Counted from the stretch's first letter, positions 1 through 10,952 are shown. The stretch is 64,000 nt of DNA from Azorinus chamasolen (GCA_963576725.1 OY755240.1:37660629-37724628), one strand, 5' to 3'. Notes: generated from the sequence alone by a model not told the origin. Program-made: numbers and translations.

Positions 1-254
1 GGTCATAATTTGAACAATCTTTGTAGAGGACCATAAGATAATATCAAAGGTCTAGCTCATACAGCTTAAGAGAAGAAGGTTTCTAAAGATTTTCCTATGA
101 AAAACTTATAAGCCCTTGGGCAAGGCCATTTTTGACCCGGGGGTCATAGTTTGAAGAATCTTTGTAGAGGACCATAAGATCATGCTACATACCAAACAGC
201 AAAGGTCTAGGCCTTACAGTTTCAGAGAAGAAGATTTTTAAAGATTTTCCTATG

Positions 255-1807
255 AACAAGAGGGCCAGAATGGCCCTGAAGCGCTCACCAGACAATCAGA
301 GGAGAAGATTTTCAAAGTTTTAACTATATGTTTCTATAGAAAACTAGCCTGCCCTGGGGCTGGGCTAATTTTGACCCAAGAGGCACAATTTATATAACTT
401 TTGTAGAGGACCTGAACATGATGCTATGTGCCAAATATGAAAGCTGAGAACCTCTCAGTTTCAGAGAAGAAAATATTCAAAGATTTCACTATTTGTTTCT
501 ATTGAAAACTGCCCACCCCTGGGGCTGGTCCAATTTTGACCCCGGGGCCATTATTTATACAAGTTTTGAAGAGAACCTGAACATGATGCTCTGTGCCAAA
601 TACCAAAGCTGAGAGCTTTCCAGTTTCAGAGAAGAAGATTTTCAAAGATTTCACTATTTATTTCTATTGAAAACTGCCCACCCCTGGGGCGGGGCCAATT
701 CTGACCCCAGGGTCATATTTTATATAACTTTTGTAGAGGACCTGAACATGATGCTATGTGCCAAATATGAAAGCTGAGAATCTTCCAGTTTCAGAGAAGA
801 AGATTTTCAAAGATTTCACTATTTGTTTCTATTGAAAACTGCCCACCCCTGGGGGCCAATTTTGACCCCAGGGCCATAATTTATATAACTTTTGTAGAGG
901 ACCTGAACATAATGCTCTATGCCAAATATGAAAGCTTTATATAACTTTTGAAGAGGACCTGAACATGATGCTCTGTGCCAAATATGAAAGCTGAGAGCCT
1001 TCCAGTTTCAGAGGAGAAGATTTTCAAAGATTTCACTATTTGTTTCTATTGAAAACTGCCCACCCTGGGGCGGGGCCAATTTTGACCCTGGGGTCATAAT
1101 TTATATAACTTTTGTAGAGGACCTGAACATGATGCTATGTGCCAAATATGAAAGCTGAGAGCCTTCCAGTTTCAGAGAAGAAGATTTTCAAAGATTTCAC
1201 TATTTGTTTCTATTGAAAACTGCCCACCCCTGGGGCGGGGTCAATTTTGACCCCAGGGCCATAATTTATATAACTTTTGTAGAGGACCTAACATGATGCT
1301 ATGTGCCAAATATGAAAGCTGAGAGCCTTCCAGGTTCAGAGAAGAAGATTTTCAAAGATTTCACTATTTGTTTCTATTGAAAACTGCCCACCCCTGGGGC
1401 GGGGCCAATTTTGACCCCAGGGCCATAATTTATATAACTTTTGTAGAGGACCTGAACATGATGCTATGTGCCAAATATGAAAGCTGAGAACCTTCTGGTT
1501 TCAGAGGAGAAGATTTTCAAAGTTTTACTATATGTATCTATTGAAAACAAGGCACCCCTTGGGCGAGGCCAATTTTGACCCCAGGGCCATAATTTATATA
1601 ACTTTTGTAGAGGACCTAAAGATGATACTATGTGCCAAAGATGAAAGCTGAGAACCCTGTAGATTCAGAGGAGAAGATTTTTAAAGGTTCAAATTGTTGA
1701 CGACTGACGACGCACGACAGACGACGGACGACGCACGCCAACGGACGACGGACATCAGGCAATCACAAAAGCTCACCCTGAGCACTTTGTGCTCTGGTGA
1801 GCTAAAA
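255..1807 (+). mobile_element. Pearl-like element, A family, complete, nested in a B element
   Basis: The head at 255 reads AACAAGAG, then a GGGCC..GGCCC palindrome and GCTCACC (283-289). The core is about eight tandem units of 164-165 bp, with boundaries near 511, 676, 841, 1058, 1222, 1386 and 1551; one step of 217 bp contains a partial internal duplication. An ACG-rich microsatellite follows (about 1697-1757). The tail is a hairpin at 1771-1802 (GCTCACC, then GGTGAGC) followed by TAAAA. It sits inside a B unit: flanks TTCCTATG and AAACTGATAAGCCC rejoin into the normal B text, so it is younger than its host. There is no coding capacity. Confidence 0.8.
1697..1757 (+). repeat. ACG-rich microsatellite of A element
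   Basis: An impure GACGACGGACGACGCACG-type run lies between the last core unit and the 3' hairpin. The same position is occupied by ACGG-like simple repeats in the other pearl-like elements here. Confidence 0.7.
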
Positions 1808-2036
1808 ACTGATAAGCCCTTGGGCGGGGCCATTTTTGGGCTGAGGGTCATAATGTGAACAACGTTTCGTTCCCCCTAGCCACTGATGCTTCTGACAAAA
1901 TTTCTTTAAAATCGGGTCAGCAGTTTCAGAGGAGATGGCATTTGAAAATGTGGCCGGATGCCGGACACATCGCGGTCACAATAGCTCATACTGAGCCTTC
2001 GGCTCAGTTGAGCTAATAACAAAGCACAATAACTCC

Positions 2037-2290
2037 AACAAGAGGGCCATGATGGCCCTGATATCGCTCACCAGACAATCAGAGGAGAAGATTTACAAAG
2101 TTTTCACTATGTTTCTATACAAATCTTGCCACCCCTGGGGCGGGGCTTCATTTGAACCCAGGGGCATAATTCATATATATGTTTTGTAGAGGACTTCAAG
2201 ATGATGCTATGTGCCAAATATGAAAGCAGAGAAACTTCCAGTTTCAGAAGAAGATTACTATTTAGGTTTCACAGTATGTTTTTATATAAA
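2037..2290 (+). mobile_element. Truncated A-family pearl-like element
   Basis: An intact head (AACAAGAGGGCC, then GCTCACCAGACAATC) is followed by one and a half core units. It then runs directly into a C-family fragment without microsatellite or hairpin tail, so the 3' end is lost. Confidence 0.65.
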
Positions 2291-2500
2291 ACTAGAGGGC
2301 CATTGACAGTGTTAATTTTTCAGCAGACATTTCGAACAGATCACAGGAACTCAGTATTATAACCCTATCAGTGCTAAGCATGACTTGACTGAAATTAGCA
2401 CAGTTTGGATTCTGATCTGATACATATGTAACTTCATAATTATGTGGTTTGTACAAGAGGGTTAATTGAAAGATTGGTATGTATTAACAAGAAATATCTT
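2291..2500 (+). repeat. C-family fragment (internal part of the long composite element)
   Basis: It begins AGAGGGCCATTGACAGTGTTAATTTTTCAGC and continues with text repeated at 10231-10395, 31330-31500, 34132-34310, 48240 and 49230. Those longer copies show that it belongs to the 5' kilobase of the C composite. It has no ORF. Confidence 0.6.
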
Positions 2501-2502
2501 TA

Positions 2503-2670
2503 AACAAGAGGGCCTGAAAGGCCCTGACATCGCTCACCAGACAATCAGAGGAGAAGATTTTAAAAGTTTTCACTATGCGTTTCTATAGAAAATATAGCCA
2601 GCCCTGGCGAGGGCCAATTTTGACCCAAGGGGCATAATTTATGTAACTTTTGTAGAGGACCTCAAGTGAA
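2503..2670 (+). mobile_element. Truncated A-family head
   Basis: The head AACAAGAGGGCC, CGCTCACCAGACAATCAG and part of one core unit are present; there is no tail. The same head followed by the same downstream block occurs at 18237-18350, so the two loci share a longer duplicated segment. Confidence 0.6.
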
Positions 2671-2870
2671 GAAAATTTAAGAAAATGTAAATGAAAACAT
2701 ATAACAATGCAGAAGGGCATGTACAAAAGTATGTATACCCTCTCCCTGGGAAAATTGGTTGAATTTCAGAAAGAATAACTTAATCTATACATGTACTTAT
2801 ATTCAAAATTTCAGATATTTTCATTACACCTTCACGAGTTATTATTATTCATATCTTAATTTATTTTCAA

Positions 2871-3110
2871 CCCTTCCCCTGTTCTCTTTTTATTCAAAAT
2901 TTAAATACCTACTGAATATCCATGGACAAAATAGTTATAATGAAATATGGAAGGTGGGACAGAGTAGCTATTGTAGAAAGTAAAGACACATCTTTCAAAT
3001 TCCATTGACAAACAGAGCACACCCTGATCAGACAGCTGCTATAGGAGCCGTCTGATCTGGGTCTGCTCTGTTTGCAAATGTGTGAAAATGTGTTAACATG
3101 AGGGAAAGGG
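2871..3110 (+). mobile_element. piggyBac-like MITE (D family), degraded ends
   Basis: It starts CCCTTCCCCTGTTCT and ends AGGGAAAGGG, flanked by decayed TTAA-like sites (TCAA, TTAG). Internally there is a long hairpin near 3020-3070 (GATCAGACAGCTGC.. against ..AGCCGTCTGATC) with CTGCTCTGTTTGC beside it. Other copies have clean TTAA duplications. CCCTTT-type ends at TTAA are the mark of the piggyBac superfamily; no transposase is present. Confidence 0.6.
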
Positions 3111-3194
3111 TTAGTAAACATATTATAAGTATATTGTACACAAAATAAAAATAATTTAATGCAATTTGCACTATATTATATCATAAGCAAACAG

Positions 3195-3285
3195 CAGATT
3201 GATCAGATGGCTACTACATGAGCCATCTGATCTGGATCTACTCTCTTTGCAAAGGTGTAGAAAGGCATATTTATGGAGTAAAGGG
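3195..3285 (+). mobile_element. Partial D-family MITE with hairpin
   Basis: A stem at 3201-3232 (GATCAGATGGCT..AGCCATCTGATC) is followed by GGATCTACTC and a right end AAAGGG next to TTAA (3286-3289). The left end is not recognisable. Confidence 0.5.
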
Positions 3286-3369
3286 TTAAATTTTCTTTGT
3301 TTGGGTCTGCAATATTACTGCAGATTTTTACTACCAACATGGGAGGCAATCCAGTTGTTATCAATCAAA

Positions 3370-3560
3370 GGCCTGAATGGCCATAATGGCGTTCGGGTTT
3401 GATATGGATGTTATGTGTAAGGGGGGAAATTGATGTACACGTTAATAACAATAACGTCTTGGAATTGATAACAGTATTAATAACAACACATTTTTGTGAA
3501 ACACTATGCCCCTGATTGTGACAAATATAAATTTGACCCGTAATGTGACATTTAACTGTA
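3370..3560 (+). repeat. Dispersed repeat shared with 43783-44205
   Basis: The text from AAAGGCCTGAATGGCC through GATATGGATGTTA, AACGTCTTGGAATTGATA and CACTATGCCCCTGATTGTGA recurs at 43783-44205, where an extra 230 bp is present in the middle. At 44 kb it leads into a Penelope-like reverse transcriptase fragment, so it may be part of that retroelement's insertion unit. Confidence 0.55.
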
Positions 3561-3581
3561 ATATAACCTTGATTTTAATAA

Positions 3582-3661
3582 GCCCCCCACCCCCACCCCC
3601 CCTCAACCCCCCCCCCCCCAAAAAAAAATAAAAAAAATAAAAAAATAAATAAATAAATAAA
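3582..3661 (+). repeat. Low-complexity C-rich then A-rich tract
   Basis: A C-rich run (CCCCCCACCCCC...) passes directly into A-rich (TAAA)n sequence. The short minus-strand ORFs across it are composition artefacts. Confidence 0.85.
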
Positions 3662-4109
3662 AATGTTCGCCTCTGTAAGTTGCATCGACATGCCAGGTTT
3701 GAAGTATGTATGTGCAATGGCTACAAAGTTATTGCCAACATTAAAGTTTGAGCCAAGCCAACAAACCAACAAAGTCAGCCCCCCCCCCTTGATTGGGGGC
3801 ATAAAAATATGACAGACTGAAACAAAAGGAGCCATCTCATGATCTGCTGTTTATATATAGACATGCTTCTAGTTTCTACTATGGCAAAAGAATATCTTAA
3901 TTATATTCATGATGTCATTATTTCTTATATGAATATTCATGAAGTAAAGGGTCAATTAATGCTTTCATGTCCAAAGCTGATGCAAAAACTGAAGCACAAC
4001 ATCAAAATGATACAAAGGCTACCTATAATCCTACATTTTTTGTTCAACTTATTCTTACACATAACATTTATTTTTCCATGTTCAGCACTCGTTTATTTTG
4101 AATACAAAT

Positions 4110-4550
4110 TTTGAATACAAATTTGAAGGTAGACTGTTTTTATTTTTAATTACTAAGTAGATCCATACATGTACATACAATTACGGTAGTTGTTTGGAAC
4201 CTGATGAAACTACAGTCAGAAGTAGAGTTGTAAGCTGGGAAAGACATTTCAACAAATTGCTACCTACTTTCGCTTTTACATGACACAAACAGTGTCGGCG
4301 ACTCGGCTGTTACACGATACATAGAAGAGACTCTTTTTTTTAACAGTTGTTATTGACACTGGAATATAATTTGATTGAATATGTGTTGAAAACCTTCTAT
4401 GGATAATACTTACTTTGATAACCCCGTGTTTTTACGGTTTTACTTCTTGTAAGACTTAGACTTGTGTTGAGGTTGGGTGCCATAGTCAAAACACGCTGTT
4501 CGATGCGTGATAAATGTGTATATGGGAATTCTGAATTTCATTGGTTGATT
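4110..4550. other. Unclassified AT-rich sequence
   Basis: I see no gene, no TIR pair and no tandem array here. Confidence 0.5.
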
Positions 4551-4554
4551 ATGT

Positions 4555-4664
4555 ATTAGTTAGTGTCTATTAAGTGTGGATTTAATGATTTTAAATGCCG
4601 AAGCGCAGCGAGCGAGCAAGGCATTTAAAGTCATTTAATTCGCACTTAATAGACACTAACTGAT
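4555..4664. repeat. 45-bp-arm fold-back hairpin
   Basis: The left arm 4555-4599 and right arm 4620-4664 are near-perfect reverse complements with a handful of mismatches. Both arms contain TTAGTGTCTATTAAGTG and TTTAAATGCC. The loop (4600-4619) is GC-rich with GCAGCGAGCGAGC. It looks like a small fold-back transposable element or the fused ends of a larger one. Confidence 0.7.
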
Positions 4665-4831
4665 ATAGTGTTTAGCCTAGTTTTTGGACAGGATTAAAAG
4701 TGGGCGGAGTGAAGCTGGAATTGGTCGCGTGCGTTGTTAGGGGCAACAGCCGAGACCGTGTGTTGAACAGATGTGTCAGTCGTTCAGAAAGATGGCAGAA
4801 ATGAAGCCGATGTTCGACCTTCTTGGGGACC

Positions 4832-4925
4832 ATGACGTTAATTTTTACGGACGATGCATTTCAAGATAGATGTCTAACACAATTATTAAATGTGCAGACA
4901 CAAACGTTGTTAAAACCCGAATTAG
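4832..4925 (+). CDS. Possible short coding exon, unidentified
   Basis: An ATG at 4832 opens 94 nt without a stop, ending at a strong GT donor (TTAG then GTAAGATATTT at 4926). The predicted 31 residues are compositionally protein-like (acidic patch TDDAFQDR, then a leucine-rich stretch). Upstream 4690-4830 is relatively CpG-rich (GGGCGGAGTG, GGTCGCGTGCG), as for a promoter. No domain is recognisable and no acceptor-side partner was found, so this may equally be chance. Confidence 0.2.
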
Positions 4926-5259
4926 GTAAGATATTTCATTGAGTCGATGTTTCAAGCGCTATGCTCTTAAAAAAGAAAGCCAATGCAACAAAATGCTTTA
5001 AAAATAAAATTCAGTTTTAAATACAGACGTAGACGTAGACTACACATGCTATTTAACCCTTTACGCAATAGGTACTTATTTTAACGCCTTTAATTATTCT
5101 TCCACTCAAGAAATTAGTTTCACTTTATAACGTCATGAGTAGGCATCGTAAGAAATATTTCCTATATCCTAGCTGACGGTAGCTTTAAGCAGGCTGAAAT
5201 TAAAGCAGAATGCTCCTAAAGTCTGCTTTAAGCAACCGTCTGTCTTCAATACTGAAACA

Positions 5260-6573
5260 AACTAGAGGTTTGTTTTTGTCACAAAAACAGATGTCTCCCC
5301 CTCCCATCCTCTTTCCAATACACAAGTGTAATGTCTGTAACTCCAAACTTATCAGGGTCTAATTTTTAAGTCATCAGGCGCAACAACTCCAACATTGTCA
5401 GGGGGAGACAATTCAAAAGTCCCAGGTACACAAAACACATGCTAGTCAACATTCTTGTGAAGTTTGGTGACTCTAGTACTAGTGGTTTCAGAAATACATG
5501 TGACACAAAGTAAAGTTTCTCTTATTTTAAAGTCATAAGGGGCAGTAACTCCAAAGTTATCAGGGGGAGACAAAAACCCAAATGCACAACAACTCATGCT
5601 GGTGAACATTCTTGTGAAGTTTGGTGACTCTAGCCCTACTGGTTTCAGAGATACGTACAGCACAAACTTTCTCTAATTTTAAGTTAAAATATCAGGGGCA
5701 GTAACTCAAAAATTATCAGGGGGAGACAATTAAAAAACCCAGGTGCACAACAACCCATGCTGGTGAACATTCCTGTGAAGTTTGGTGACTCTAGCCCTAG
5801 TGGTTTTAAAGATATGCATGACATAAAGTTTCTCTAATTTTAAGTAATCATATCAGGGGCAATAACTCCAAAGTTATCAAGGGGAGACAATTCAAAAATC
5901 CCAGGTGCACAACAACTCATGCTGGTCAACATTCCTGTGAAGTTTGGTGACTCTAGCCCTAGTGGTTTCAGAGATATGCACGACACTAAGTAAAATTTGT
6001 CTAATTTTAAGTCATCAGGGGCAATAACTCCAAAGTTAACAGGGAGAGACAATTCAAAAAACCCAAGAGCAAAACAACTCATGCTTGTGAACAATCCTGT
6101 GAAGTTTGGCGACTCTAGCCCTACTGGTTTCAGAGATACGCGCGACACAAAGTTTGTATAAATTTAAGTATTCTTATCAGGGGCAATAACTCAAGAATTA
6201 TCAGGGGGAGACAATTCAAAAACCATAGGTGCACAACAACTCATGCTGGTGAATATTCCTGTGAAGTTTGGTGACTCTAGTACAAGCGGTTTCAGAGATA
6301 CGCGCGACACAAAGTTTTTCTAATTTTAAGTCATCAGGGGCAATAACTCCAAAGTTATCAGGGGGAGAAAATTCAAAAACCCCAGGTGCACAACAACTCA
6401 TGCTGGTGAACATTCCTGTGAAGTTTGGTGACTCTAGCCCAACTGGTTTCAGAGATACGTGCGACACAAGTTTGTGATGGACAGACAGACGGACGGATGG
6501 ACAGACGGAAGGACGGACGGACAGACAACTCTGGCAAAAACAATATATCTCCCCATAAATGGGGGAGACATAA
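5260..6573 (+). mobile_element. Pearl-like element, E family, complete
   Basis: The head is AACTAGAG, then a GTTTTTGTCACAAAAAC palindrome and ATGTCTCCCCC (5291-5301). Seven tandem units of 157-162 bp follow; GTGAAGTTTGG recurs at about 5457, 5614, 5775, 5937, 6099, 6261 and 6418. Then comes an ACGG microsatellite (6479-6528) and a tail ending GGGGGAGACAT (6561-6571) plus AA, the exact reverse complement of the head motif. Several 70-100 codon minus-strand ORFs are translations of the 160-bp unit. Confidence 0.75.
6479..6528 (+). repeat. ACGG/ACAG microsatellite of E element
   Basis: GACAGACAGACGGACGG-type tetranucleotides lie between the last core unit and the terminal hairpin. Confidence 0.8.
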
Positions 6574-6579
6574 CTATGG

Positions 6580-7060
6580 AGGAAAGGGTTAGATCTAACC
6601 CACAGCTGGTAATTTTATCATATTTTATTATTTCAGGGTCTAGACGAGAGACCAGATACATAAAAGACAGGAATGACCATATATAATGTTTAACAGTGAA
6701 TCGTTGTACAATAGCCATTCAACGGCAAAACAATGAAATCTCTATAGACAGGTGGCTGCTTAATACAGACAAAGGTAGTTCAGAACGCCTCGAGGGAGCA
6801 TTCTACATTACATTTGTCCTGCATTTAGCATTCACTTGTCTAATAACGAAATAGGGTCTTCTTTTTTGGTGTTTTAATGCTTTGGGTTTTTTCTTCTTTT
6901 TTTCGAATCTCAGTACATGTAGATCTACCAATAAAATGTTTGAGTTGCATCAATTTACCTCATTTCTTAGTCTCAGCTTGGTATTCTACACAGAACATGT
7001 ATACACATGTGTATTTGACGCTCGCGCTGTTACATGGTGGGACGAGCTAAGCACTGTACG
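6580..7060. other. No gene recognised
   Basis: The sequence is T-rich and low in information. GACAGGTGGCTGCTTAATACAG near 6750 resembles repeat-end text also seen in part near 23640. Nothing else is supported. Confidence 0.4.
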
Positions 7061-7069
7061 TCACAGGAT

Positions 7070-7345
7070 GTACTCGCGCATGCGCTGGGGACAGCTGACT
7101 TAGTCGCTAAGTCAGCTATTAGTGCCTGACTATATGAAATTAATCTTGGAGAAATTTAAAATTTCCAGCATTGTGATTGGCCCAAAAAGTAGGTTAAACA
7201 CTATTTTAGATTTCTTTGACCTTGTCCTTTATGAAACTTCCTATTTCGAATTTTGAGTACGGGTCAAACGGAAATGACCGAATACGATGCAAAAGGCAGT
7301 TTGATTGGCTGAAGATGTAGGTCTATATGCTAATCAGTTACGAAT
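7070..7345. promoter_or_regulatory. Promoter-like CpG segment with NRF-1 motif, palindrome and CCAAT boxes
   Basis: GCGCATGCGC near 7077 is the palindromic NRF-1 recognition core. At 7093-7117 there is a perfect 11-bp inverted repeat with a 3-nt loop (AGCTGACTTAG, TCG, CTAAGTCAGCT). Two ATTGG/CCAAT-type motifs follow (GTGATTGGCCC near 7173, TTGATTGGCTG near 7300) and an ATGCTAAT octamer-like motif near 7328. No convincing coding exon follows, so promoter activity is only inferred. Confidence 0.25.
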
Positions 7346-7695
7346 GTGCATAAAAATGCAATCGGAAACCTCGGCTATATTCCTTCTGCTTTAGAACGCC
7401 AAGGTGTTGCGAAAACTACGGTAAAAATATTCGTTCGCGTCTTCTTCTTCTTCTTCCGATTAAAGTACAGGGCCCACCCTGGAGCATCGACGTACTTGGA
7501 GTTTATTAAAATTCAAGACTTTTGTGTAGATTAGTAGTAATTATCTCACACAGCGAATTATTATTAAATACATGAAGAGTAAACAAATACATGAACGTTT
7601 TCCAACCAAACTAGTGCAGACTTGAAGAAAACTATTTTGTCTTGCGCATGTTCACTAGACAAGTGAACTCGTTGCCGTAAAGAGACCGACTAGTA

Positions 7696-7748
7696 TATGG
7701 CGTTCCGAACGCCATAAAAATAAGGGCAAAGGGAGATAATCTCCCTTT
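7696..7748. repeat. Two adjacent short perfect palindromes
   Basis: TATGGCGTT-CCG-AACGCCATA lies at 7696-7716 and AAAGGGAGAT-A-ATCTCCCTTT at 7728-7748. They are probably termini of small mobile elements. Sequence downstream (TCTAAAAATAGACAC) recurs near 19005. Confidence 0.5.
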
Positions 7749-7804
7749 ATGTATTCTAAAAATAGACACCAGCACGTCTATAAATAGCCACTTGTAAGTC
7801 AGCT

Positions 7805-8372
7805 TTGAAAAACTTGCTACCCCTGGGGTTGGGCCAATTTTGACCCTAGGGGCATGATTTATATAACTTTTGTAGGAGACCTGAACATGATGTTATGTGC
7901 CAAATATGAAATCTATGAGCCATCCAGTTTAAGAGGAGAAGCTTTTCAAAGTTCACTATAGGTTTCTATTGAAACTACCAACCCCTGGGGCGGGGACAAT
8001 TTTGACCCCAGAGCCATAATTTATATAACTTTTGAAGAGGACCTAAACATGATGCTTTGTGCCAAATATGCAAGCTGAGAACCTTCTAGTTTCAGAGGAG
8101 AAGAATTTCAAAGTTTTCATTATATGTTCCTATTGAAAACTGAACACCCCTGAGGCGGGGCAAATTTTGACCCCAGGGGCATAATTTATATAACTTTTGT
8201 AGAGGACCTACAGATGATGCTATGTACCAAAGATGAAAGCTGAGAACCTTGTAGATTCAGAGGAGAAGATTTTTAAAGGTTGAAATTGTTGACGCCCGAC
8301 GACTGACGACGATGGACATCAGGCGATCACAAAAGCTCACCCTGAGCACAAAAGCGCTCTGGTGAGCTAAAA
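7805..8372 (+). mobile_element. A-family pearl-like element, 5' truncated
   Basis: Three core units of the A type are followed by a GACGACTGACG microsatellite, the hairpin tail (AGCTCACC near 8334, GGTGAGCT near 8361) and AAAA. The AACAAGAG head is missing; the left boundary is CAGCTTTGAAAAACTTGC, similar to 12905. Confidence 0.65.
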
Positions 8373-9870
8373 AGATATTCAGCGGCATTCAAATATTGAC
8401 ATATATGTACAAAATAATAACGGTATTAAATCTGACATATTAAAATCAATGTTTTGAGATTTTATAGTACAGGGATCTAGATCTATGAAGGTTTGCTTGT
8501 TATATTACTAGTTGCCTGCAACGGAAATTACTGAAACAAAAGGCAGATCTACTATTTCATTCAATATAATTTTTAGGTGATTATCATAATGTTTGAAAAG
8601 TATTAGTGAACGAGGAGTAGAAGAACCAATTAGTAAAAGTAACTTTTATCATCATTATTATTATACAATCATCATTAGTGACATCATTAACCGAATCTAT
8701 CTCTACAACAATATAAAGTTAGCAACCTCAACCTTCTTTAACGATCCAAAGTCCCAGGTGATAGAGCCGTAGCAATCACCTACAGTAAGTAGATTCATAT
8801 CTTATATATTATGATGATGAGCTTGTATGCTTAAGTCAAAATAAAACATCTGTTCTGTTCTGTTCATATCACAGAGAGCAAACAACCCCGAAGATCAGTG
8901 CTAGTAATTAACACTATTAATGCCACTACTTTAATATATTAAACAAACTTTCTTCTTTATTTCTTATGATTACTGCTAGTGGGTTATGATGGTTTCGTCA
9001 CTACCGGTTCGTCAAACTGGATTTTATGATCACCTGTGGTATTAAAATTGATAGCAAATTGATAAAAGATTTAAAGTTTGGTACATGTTGGTAGTGGTTT
9101 TGTCAAACTAGTAATAATGCTCACCAATTATAACCATAAGGTGATAAGAACGATAATTAGTTTGGAACTGGTATAAATTGTGGCACCAGAGTGTTGGTAT
9201 TTTAATAAGTATTATTTATTCATTAATAATAATTATAACAGTATTTATTTGTGAGAATTTTTCATATGTGTATTAAAGTTTTTTATACTATTATTAGAGG
9301 TTTTATTTATACCCTATTCATTCAAATCTTAAATGTTCCGTACTTCATTCTCAGTGTTGTTATATTTTCTGGTCCTTCGGGATCATAAGTTTTGATGTTA
9401 TTAGTTTTGAAAATTGAATACTGCTTAAGCCGGTGCTAGGGGGCGTGAGTAGTGTTGCACTTTTAATTACTACTCATGAACAGACTCAATAAAACCGAGT
9501 CTCCAATTTTCTCTTTTTGCATTTCTTCTTTTGCTTTCGAGGGATCACCCATTTTCAGAATATTGAAGCAAATACTTATGATAACATGTTATAGGTATTT
9601 GGATGTAGATGATGAAGCTATTATTATTGTTGTTTTTATCTGAAATGATGATGATGATGATGATGATGATGCCTAAAACCTGAGCTGTTGGAAAGGCTAT
9701 TTAACCATGTAAACTCTAGTAATGCTTATATGCGCGACTTAGAATAAGTATACCTATATAGAGTACACTATTGAGTACACTGGTCCTATGCTATGTAGAC
9801 TCAGCTCTATTTTGGCTGGTCAAACTGGCCACATTTAATGAAACGGCCCCACAAAAAGGTCGGTTTGCCT
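8373..9870. other. 1.5 kb without recognised gene
   Basis: The sequence is AT-rich. AAAATAAAACATCTGTTCTGTTCTGTTC near 8838-8868 looks like the 3' tail of a retroposon (A-rich plus a short TTCTG repeat). A (GAT)n microsatellite lies at 9645-9671. Around 9440-9540 a GC-richer patch holds GACTCaataaaacCGAGTC with an AATAAA signal. Short blocks near 8985-9030 recur inverted at 13600-13640. No ORF is protein-like. Confidence 0.45.
9645..9671 (+). repeat. (ATG)n microsatellite
   Basis: Nine consecutive ATG/GAT trinucleotides. Confidence 0.9.
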
Positions 9871-9871
9871 A

Positions 9872-10395
9872 AACAAGAGGGCCAGAATGGCCCTGACATC
9901 GCTCACCAGACAATCAGATATGTTTCTATTGAAAACTGACCGTCCCTGAGGCAGTGCCAATTTTGACCCCTGGGACACTATTTATATAACTTTTGTAGAT
10001 GACCTAAATATGAAGCTATGTGCCAAATATGAAATCTGGGAACATTCCAGAGAAGATTTTCAAAGTTTGCACTATATTTTTCTATTGAAAACTGACCACC
10101 CCTGGGGTGGGGCCTATTTTGACCCCAGGGGCATAATTTATTTAACTTTTGTAGAGGAACGGAAAATGGTGCTATGTGCCAAATAGGAAAGCTGAGAACC
10201 CTGTAGATTCAGAAAAAAAGATGTTTCTATAGACTAAAGGGCCATTGAAAAGTGTTAATTTTTCAGACAAACAGATAACAGATGACAGAAACCCTATCAC
10301 TGCTGAGCATAATTTGACTGAAACTAGCACACAGTTTAGATTCTGATCTGACACATATGTAACTTCATATGTGGTTTATACAAGAGAATTAATTG
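9872..10395 (+). mobile_element. A-family head and cores joined to C-family fragment
   Basis: The head AACAAGAGGGCCAGAATGGCCC and about two core units run to about 10230. They are followed by the C-family text beginning AAAGGGCCATTGAAAAGTG (10240-10395). The same A-to-C junction is seen at 2290 and 34132, so this is an inherited composite rather than three independent events. Confidence 0.6.
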
Positions 10396-10732
10396 TAAGA
10401 ATTTTAATTAAGCAAGGCCATACAAAGTTCTGACTAAAGACGATCAACTGACCTCTCAAATAATCAACTGTTCCTCTGAAAAGGTATGTGTACCCTAGCA
10501 TTCCAAACTAATGTTTTGCATTTGAATATTATTATAAATTATTACATAATAATTTCATATTCAGAAGTTGAACTTAATATTTTCAAGTAATACAATTCCA
10601 TGTTAAAAATTATTTCATAATTTATTTAAAATCTTTAATTTGGCATTCTGGAGCCTTTACATGATTTACCCTTCTTCTGAACTGCAGGGCAGGTTATAAT
10701 ATGGTCATTATAATGCCAATCACTATTATTAA
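10396..10732. other. AT-rich spacer, no feature
   Basis: No ORF, TIR or tandem array is visible. Confidence 0.4.
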
Positions 10733-10736
10733 TTAA

Positions 10737-10952
10737 CCCTTCCCTCATATAAACGTGTTTTCACACATTTGAAAAATGAGTAGACCCAGATCAGATGCCT
10801 CCTATAGGAGCCATCTGATCAGGGTCTGCTCTGTTTGTTAATGGAATTTGATAGATCTGTTCCTTTAGTTTCTAAAATGGCTACAATGTTCTACCTACTA
10901 TATTTCATTATAACAATTTTGTCTATGAATATTCAGTAGGTTGTGAAATTTG
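10737..10952 (-). mobile_element. piggyBac-like MITE (D family), one end
   Basis: TTAA (10733-10736) precedes CCCTTCCCTCATATAAAC, then the hairpin GATCAGATGCCTCC/GGAGCCATCTGATC and the usual CTGCTCTGTTTG. The far end is missing because the G element begins at 10956. Its expected far-end text reappears at 12677-12779. Confidence 0.6.

Larger units (their letters stand above)
1..2016 (+). mobile_element. Pearl-like (HINE-type) element, B family, 5' end cut by window
   Basis: Two parts of one element, 1-254 and about 1808-2016, are separated by a later insertion. The core units share the text seen in other B arrays: CTACATACCAAA, GGTCTAGGCC, GGCGGGGCCATTTTTG and TTCCTATGAAAA. The 3' part has a degenerate GCCGGA-rich microsatellite and then a hairpin at about 1983-2014 (AGCTCATACTGAGCC against GGCTCAGTTGAGCT), followed by AA. 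It encodes nothing. The family (pearl elements, treated as non-autonomous Helentrons) is inferred from architecture. The head lies outside the window. Confidence 0.7.
2760..3420 (+). repeat. Duplicated composite block, second copy at 18355-18960
   Basis: About 0.6 kb matches 18355-18960 in the same order: an AATAACTTAATCTATAC-like start, a piggyBac-like MITE with hairpin, an AT-rich spacer, a second hairpin unit ending in AAGGGTTAA, then GGAGGCAATCCAGTTG. The two loci are therefore copies of one composite, not separate insertions. Confidence 0.6.

Noticed and set aside
3442..3835. Minus-strand ORFs with poly-Phe and poly-Gly
   Set aside because: They cross the A-rich/C-rich tract; no protein evidence.
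5442..6718. Several 70-100 codon ORFs on both strands with a repeated Pro/Ser-rich peptide
   Set aside because: They are translations of the 160-bp E-family unit and its ACGG microsatellite; the peptide period equals the repeat period.
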